Assembly (NCBI RefSeq): GCF_024599655.1 | Contig: NZ_CP102247.1 | Span: 2,790,001 to 2,854,000 of the forward strand | Direction: 5' to 3' | DNA length: 64,000 nucleotides | Origin: Enterobacter asburiae | GTDB lineage: Bacteria; Pseudomonadota; Gammaproteobacteria; Enterobacterales; Enterobacteriaceae | Shown here: one piece after another, positions 59,594 through 64,000 of the stretch | How positions within the stretch are numbered: the stretch's first letter is position 1 | How the letters are laid out: each line of letters starts with the position of its first letter | Notes under the pieces: generated by a model | Seen by the model: the letters and a program-made list of their open reading frames with translations, nothing else | The model's database searches: none | Told to the model about the DNA's origin: nothing | Made by a program: the position numbers and the translations under genes

Positions 59594-60868
59594 TTACTTC
59601 CAGCAGACAAGGCAGTAGTTCTTCTTGCCGCGACGCAGCAGCGTGTAGCGACCATACAGACGGTCGCCGTCAACGAAGGTGTATTCCGGGTCGGCCTGTT
59701 TCTCACCGTTGATGGTGATAGCGTTAGACGCGATGGTTTTACGCGCCTGACCGCGGGAAGGCTGGAGCTCAGAGTCCACCAGCGCCTGCATCAGGTCAGC
59801 CCCTTTTTCCATCTCAACCATTGGCACGCCGTCCTGCGCCAGCTGTTCGAAGTCCGCTTCGCTCAGATCGCTCAGGGTACCGTTGAACAGGCTTGCGGTA
59901 ATGCGTTTTGCCGCAGCCAGACCTTCTTCACCGTGAACCAGTTTGGTCACTTCGTCCGCCAGCACGTACTGCGCGCGCGGCGCTTTACCGCTGTTCTTGT
60001 CTTCTTCTTCCAGCGCGTTGATCTCTTCAATGTCCATAAAGGTGAAGAACTTCAGGAAGCGGTAAACATCGGCATCCGCCGTGTTGATCCAGAACTGGTA
60101 GAATTTGTACGGGCTGGTTTTCTTCGGATCGAGCCATACCGCGCCCCCTTCGGTTTTACCAAATTTGGTGCCGTCGGCTTTGGTGATCAGCGGAACGGTC
60201 AGACCGAAGACCTGATTCTGGTGCAGACGACGGGTCAGGTCGATACCGGAGGTGATGTTACCCCACTGATCGGAACCGCCAATCTGCAGGGAAACACCGT
60301 GCAGTTTGTTCAGGCAGGCAAAGTCATAACCCTGCAGCAGGTTGTAGGAGAACTCGGTAAAGGAGATACCCTGGTCGTCGCGGTTCAGACGCTGCTTCAC
60401 GGCCTCTTTGTTAATCATCTGGTTAACAGAGAAGTGCTTGCCGATATCACGCAGGAAGGTCAGCACGTTCATGCCACCAAACCAGTCGTAGTTGTTCGCA
60501 GCAATGGCGGCGTTATCACCACAGTTGAAGTCGAGGAACGGTGCAACCTGTTTGCGGATCTTATCCACCCACTCCTGCACGGTATCTTCGGTATTCAGTT
60601 TACGCTCAGCGGCTTTAAAGCTTGGGTCACCAATCAGACCGGTTGCACCGCCCACCAGGGCAACAGGCTTATGGCCCGCCATCTGGAAGCGTTTCAGGCA
60701 TAACAATGGAACAAGATGCCCCAAATGCAAGCTGTCAGCGGTGGGATCGAAGCCGCAATAGAGCGCGATCGGGCCTTGCGCCAGTCGCTCTGCTAACGCT
60801 TCCTCGTCCGTCACCTGGGCCACGAGGCCCCGCTCTTGCAATTGTTTAATCAAGTTACTGCTTGCCAT
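59594..60868 (-). CDS. tyrS: Tyrosyl-tRNA synthetase
   Basis: 424 residues, same as E. coli. Class I synthetase with the HIGH-like HLGH in ADSLHLGHLVP and the KMSKS-like KFGKTEGGA, and a C-terminal S4 domain for tRNA binding. The start MASSNLIKQLQERG at 60868 is chosen by length and family. Confidence 0.98.
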   Translation of the reverse strand: MASSNLIKQLQERGLVAQVTDEEALAERLAQGPIALYCGFDPTADSLHLGHLVPLLCLKRFQMAGHKPVALVGGATGLIGDPSFKAAERKLNTEDTVQEWVDKIRKQVAPFLDFNCGDNAAIAANNYDWFGGMNVLTFLRDIGKHFSVNQMINKEAVKQRLNRDDQGISFTEFSYNLLQGYDFACLNKLHGVSLQIGGSDQWGNITSGIDLTRRLHQNQVFGLTVPLITKADGTKFGKTEGGAVWLDPKKTSPYKFYQFWINTADADVYRFLKFFTFMDIEEINALEEEDKNSGKAPRAQYVLADEVTKLVHGEEGLAAAKRITASLFNGTLSDLSEADFEQLAQDGVPMVEMEKGADLMQALVDSELQPSRGQARKTIASNAITINGEKQADPEYTFVDGDRLYGRYTLLRRGKKNYCLVCWK

Positions 60869-60993
60869 CAAATTCTCCATGTATAAACGACTGCACCTTT
60901 GCCGGTACACGACTTTTCGCCTGATGCGAAAGGACAATAGAATAAAGCGCAAGCGCGGCGTGCGCTAGCGCTTAAATCAACAAATTTCGGGGA

Positions 60994-61650
60994 TTACGGT
61001 GCCAGTCTGTCGATTTTCCAGCCGCCATTCTCGCGCTGGTATAAAAAGCGGTCGTGCAGGCGATGTTCACCGCCCTGCCAGAATTCCATCTGCTCAATAG
61101 GGATACGAAAACCGCCCCAGAAGCTTGGCAGGGGAATTTCACCCTGCTGGAACTTCTGTTTCAGCTCCAGGAATTTACTTTCCAGCACGCCGCGGGCAGA
61201 AATTCGGCTGGACTGTTTTGATACCCAGGCGCCAATCTGGCTGTCTCGCGGACGGCTGTGGAAATACTTCACCACTTCCAGCGTCGAGAGACGTTCCGCC
61301 TTGCCGGTGACCATCACCTGACGTTCCAGCATGTGCCAGGGGAACAGCAGGCTGATACGCGGATTGTTTTCCAAATGGTGCGCTTTGCGGCTGCCGAGGT
61401 TGGTATAGAACACCAGGCCTTTCTCGTCATAGTGCTTGAGCAATACGATGCGCTGATAGGGTTGACCGTTTTCATCAACCGTCGCGACAACCATGGCCGT
61501 TGGATCGGCAAGTTTCGCTTCGCAGGCCTGTTTCAGCCAGCGTTCAAAAAGCACGAGGGGTTCAGCGGGAAGATCCTGACGACGCAGGCCGCCTTTGGTG
61601 TATTCACGGCGCAGATGCGCAATTTGCTGCAGTTCGTCGTTATCTGACAT
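60994..61650 (-). CDS. pdxH: Pyridoxine/pyridoxamine 5'-phosphate oxidase
   Basis: 218 residues, same as E. coli. This FMN enzyme makes PLP. The FMN-site stretch RIVLLKHYDEKGLVFYTN and the SRKAH, SKQSSRISAR and HRLHDRFLYQR motifs are intact. The start MSDNDELQQ at 61650 matches E. coli; an in-frame ATG at 61665 has no better ribosome site. Confidence 0.97.
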   Translation of the reverse strand: MSDNDELQQIAHLRREYTKGGLRRQDLPAEPLVLFERWLKQACEAKLADPTAMVVATVDENGQPYQRIVLLKHYDEKGLVFYTNLGSRKAHHLENNPRISLLFPWHMLERQVMVTGKAERLSTLEVVKYFHSRPRDSQIGAWVSKQSSRISARGVLESKFLELKQKFQQGEIPLPSFWGGFRIPIEQMEFWQGGEHRLHDRFLYQRENGGWKIDRLAP

Positions 61651-61707
61651 GGCGTTAGCTGACATTGAGAGTGGGTGGCGCTATTGTGCGCCGCCCCTGT
61701 AAAAATC

Positions 61708-62031
61708 TCAACGCTTCGGATTTTCAAGCTGGCAATTGTTCAGCACAATGCGGTCGCGTTTGTAGACCGTAGCGCTGTCGCCTTTCGACCAGAAGACGTA
61801 GATACCGTCGGTGTAACGTGCGCCGGAGGCCGACATGCCCTGCTTCAGCGTCAGCAATTTATTGTCGTAAACAAAGCTGGCTTCCTGGCGTGGATTATTC
61901 AGCTTCACGGTCAGCGGTTTTTCGTCGCAGCGATACTCCAGCGTATCGGTCTGCATGCGCTCAAGGAGCTGGTTGTAGACGCTGCATCCTGACAGTAACA
62001 AAGGGGCGGCAATTAGAAGAAGTTTTTTCAT
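61708..62031 (-). CDS. mliC: Lysozyme inhibitor lipoprotein MliC
   Basis: 107 residues. The lipobox LLSGC puts the lipid on Cys16. The mature domain has the MliC features YRCDEKPLTVKL and FWSKGDSATV. It protects against C-type lysozyme of the host. It lies upstream of pdxH on the same strand. Confidence 0.94.
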   Translation of the reverse strand: MKKLLLIAAPLLLSGCSVYNQLLERMQTDTLEYRCDEKPLTVKLNNPRQEASFVYDNKLLTLKQGMSASGARYTDGIYVFWSKGDSATVYKRDRIVLNNCQLENPKR

Positions 62032-62124
62032 GGGCGTATTCCGAAGACTTTCCTGGTCCTGGAGGGCATGGCTGCCCTCCTGTTTCGTTCCATTCTAACC
62101 ACGACATGCCGCGCTGAATTTCAG

Positions 62125-63249
62125 TTAACTCTGATTATGACGAGGATTTGCCGGGAAAATCGCCCCGAGGACACTCGCTTCACGAGCACCGGTTACCGAC
62201 GGCAAGTTGCCCGGCAGTCCGGCAATGGTGCGCCAGGCGAGCCAGGCGAAGGCCAGCGCCTCCATATCATCACCGCTGATGCCGGCCTCATCGGTCGTGG
62301 TCACCTCGGTACCCGGCAGTAGCCCCGCGAGGCGCGCCATCACCAGCGGGTTGCGGCTTCCTCCGCCGCACACCAGCAGGCGCTCACATCCGCCGCTGAG
62401 CAGCACCTGTTCGGAAATAGACACGGCTGTGAGTTCTGCAAGCGTCGCCTGGACATCCTGCGGCGCGAGCGCCGGGAATGGCGCCAGCTGACGCTCAAGC
62501 CAGCCCAGGTTGAAGTATTCACGCCCCGTGCTTTTAGGGGCAGGCAGGGCAAAATAAGGATCGCTTAGCATCGACTGCAGCAGCGGAAGAATCACTTTCC
62601 CACTGCTCGCCCACTCGGCGTTTTTATCATACGGTTGACCGCACTGACGCCAGATCCAGGCATCCATTAACATATTGCCCGGGCCGGTATCGTAGCCGCG
62701 GACGGGCTGCCCCGGAATGAGCATCGACAGGTTGGCAATCCCACCAATGTTGAGCACCATCCGCCGCTCTGTTGGGTGCGCCAGCAACGCCTGATGGAAC
62801 GCGGGTACCAGCGGCGCGCCCTGCCCGCCAAGGGCGATATCGCGACGACGGAAATCGCCTACTACCGTCACGCCCGTCTTAGCCACAATTTGGTTGTTAT
62901 CGCCGATTTGCAGGGTATGCGGGGCGTCCCCAATAGGCTCATGCCAGACCGTTTGTCCGTGACACCCGATAGCCACCACATCCTGCGGGCGAAGATGTTC
63001 TTTTTGCATCAAAGCCTGCACCGCATCCGCAAACAGCGCCCCCAGGCGGACATCAAGCTGTCCAAGCTGGGAAAGGGTTAGCTGCTGCCCCTGACAGATA
63101 CTCAGAATATCCTCTTTCAGTGAAATGGGGATTGGCCAGGTCAGGCTCGCCTGCTGTGCCACCATGTTTTCGTCAATGGCGGCCAGAACGACATCTACCC
63201 CATCCAGACTGGTGCCTGACATCACACCAATGTAGCGACCCGATTTCAT
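62125..63249 (-). CDS. anmK: Anhydro-N-acetylmuramic acid kinase AnmK
   Basis: 374 residues. It phosphorylates and opens anhydro-MurNAc in cell-wall recycling. The N-terminal GVMSGTSLDGVDVV and the phosphate-binding CGGGSRNPLV and DTGPGNMLMDAW motifs are clear. It is divergent from slyB. Confidence 0.96.
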   Translation of the reverse strand: MKSGRYIGVMSGTSLDGVDVVLAAIDENMVAQQASLTWPIPISLKEDILSICQGQQLTLSQLGQLDVRLGALFADAVQALMQKEHLRPQDVVAIGCHGQTVWHEPIGDAPHTLQIGDNNQIVAKTGVTVVGDFRRRDIALGGQGAPLVPAFHQALLAHPTERRMVLNIGGIANLSMLIPGQPVRGYDTGPGNMLMDAWIWRQCGQPYDKNAEWASSGKVILPLLQSMLSDPYFALPAPKSTGREYFNLGWLERQLAPFPALAPQDVQATLAELTAVSISEQVLLSGGCERLLVCGGGSRNPLVMARLAGLLPGTEVTTTDEAGISGDDMEALAFAWLAWRTIAGLPGNLPSVTGAREASVLGAIFPANPRHNQS

Positions 63250-63364
63250 GCGCTTTCCTTACGTTGCGTGGGCTAAGGACATCCACTCAACCATAAACGG
63301 CGCAGCTTTGCCATCCGGCAATAATATTTTTTAACAATGTCAGACGGGCAACACAGGCGAACCC

Positions 63365-63399
63365 TGTTTATGTCTCGTTAAGCCAAATTCAAGTACAAT
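63365..63399 (+). promoter_or_regulatory. slyB: PhoP-box promoter of slyB
   Basis: TGTTTA-TGTCT-CGTTAA (63365-63381) fits the PhoP direct repeat (T/G)GTTTA-N5-(T/G)GTTTA. A 12-bp gap leads to TACAAT (63394-63399), the spacing of PhoP-activated promoters. A second possible -10, TATAAT, lies at 63446-63451 and may be a separate constitutive start. Confidence 0.75.
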
Positions 63400-63503
63400 T
63401 TTCCTATTGTTAGTGCAAAGATATGAACTATGGCCCCTTATGCCATATAATTTAGCCATAACGGATGCCCCACTCGGGCGTTTTTGGTGAACAGGAGATT
63501 CAA

Positions 63504-63971
63504 ATGATTTTACGTGTACTGGGCGTTTCGCTGATTGGTTTAACTCTGGCTGGCTGTGTGAATGACAGTTCACTTTCTGGCGACGTTTACAGCGCTTCTG
63601 AAGCGAAACAGGTTCAGAACGTGACTTACGGTACCGTTGTTAACGCACGTCCTGTACAGATCCAGGGGGGTGATGAAAGCAACGTAATGGGTGCAATCGG
63701 CGGTGCCGTTCTGGGTGGTTTCCTCGGTAATACCGTCGGTGGCGGCACGGGTCGCTCGCTGGCAACAGCCGCAGGCGCCGTTGCGGGTGGCGTAGCCGGC
63801 CAGGGCGTTCAGGGTGCGATGAACAAAACCCAGGGCGTAGAGCTGGAAATCCGTAAAGACGACGGCAGCACTATCATGGTTGTACAGAAACAAGGCAACA
63901 CCCGCTTCTCTGCAGGCCAGCGCGTTGTTCTGGCAAGCAACGGACGTCAGGTGACCGTTTCCCCACGTTAA
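63504..63971 (+). CDS. slyB: Outer membrane lipoprotein SlyB
   Basis: 155 residues, same as E. coli. The lipobox LTLAGC gives lipidated Cys18. The middle part is a Gly-rich glycine-zipper (GAIGGAVLGGFLGNTVGGGT). SlyB is a PhoP-regulon protein that stabilises the outer membrane under stress. CAGGAG precedes the ATG at 63504; an earlier in-frame codon at 63465 is less likely. Confidence 0.96.
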   Translation: MILRVLGVSLIGLTLAGCVNDSSLSGDVYSASEAKQVQNVTYGTVVNARPVQIQGGDESNVMGAIGGAVLGGFLGNTVGGGTGRSLATAAGAVAGGVAGQGVQGAMNKTQGVELEIRKDDGSTIMVVQKQGNTRFSAGQRVVLASNGRQVTVSPR

Positions 63972-64000
63972 TTAAAAATGGATGTGGCCATCGGGCCACA

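Noticed and set aside
1..64000. CRISPR array
   Set aside because: No regularly spaced direct repeats with unique spacers; the only tandem repeats are the O iterons and the RsxC tail.

Overview
The window looks like the terminus region of an Enterobacter chromosome (Enterobacter cloacae complex or a close relative), with an integrated lambdoid prophage on the left. The host part (30.5-64 kb) follows the gene order of Escherichia coli K-12 around minute 36: rstB, tus with its Ter site, fumC, fumA, manA, ydgA, malI-malXY, add, ydgJ, blr, cnu, ydgK, rsxABCDGE-nth, dtpA, gstA, pdxY, tyrS, pdxH, mliC, anmK, slyB. Protein lengths and motifs match the E. coli versions closely. The genus assignment is my inference from overall similarity and not a search result.

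Positions 1 to about 30.5 kb are a Rac/Qin-like lambdoid prophage whose left end lies outside the window. Read from the integrase leftwards, the order is int, xis, DUF4060 gene, recT, recE, two small early genes, promoter PL with two operators, a two-gene cassette, repressor gene cI, promoters PRM/PR with two operators, a ydaS-like cro, ydaT, replication genes O (with iterons) and P, a nin-like region with a LexA-controlled dinI-like gene, rusA, antiterminator Q, three tandem terminators, lysis genes (pinholin, SAR endolysin, Rz/Rz1), terminase and portal. The integrase gene ends 29 bp before rstB, so the prophage lies directly upstream of the sensor kinase gene that normally follows rstA.

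Two parts of the prophage are not standard phage genes. The first is an 8-kb block (about 11.1-18.7 kb) between P and the nin region. It holds a self-contained chromosomal-type set: an IclR regulator divergent from an EmrB/EmrA-like efflux pair, then a MocR-type regulator divergent from an acetyltransferase, an azoreductase-like flavoprotein and an AhpD-like peroxidase-fold gene, and a second AhpD-like gene. The second is an AT-rich two-gene cassette (22.2-23.7 kb) immediately downstream of the repressor, in the position where lambda carries rexAB. Its first product has a nucleotidyltransferase-like GS...DVD motif and its second is unrecognised. It is the best candidate here for an undescribed phage-exclusion or toxin system.

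The immunity region can be read directly. Four copies of TAAAC-N5-GTTTA occur as two pairs, each pair about 46 bp apart, on PR and PL, and both promoters have TTGACA-17-TTTAAT. The repressor message from PRM is predicted to be leaderless. The repressor has only a helix-turn-helix domain and no peptidase domain, so induction probably does not use RecA-driven cleavage. A near-perfect LexA box in front of the dinI-like gene suggests another link to the SOS response.

In the host part, malI/malXY has two palindromic operators, slyB has a PhoP-box promoter, and three REP clusters lie between operons. The place where E. coli carries the uid genes between ydgA and malI holds instead an alpha/beta hydrolase, a metallo-beta-lactamase-fold enzyme and a LysR regulator. 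I saw no tRNA, rRNA, CRISPR array or insertion sequence.
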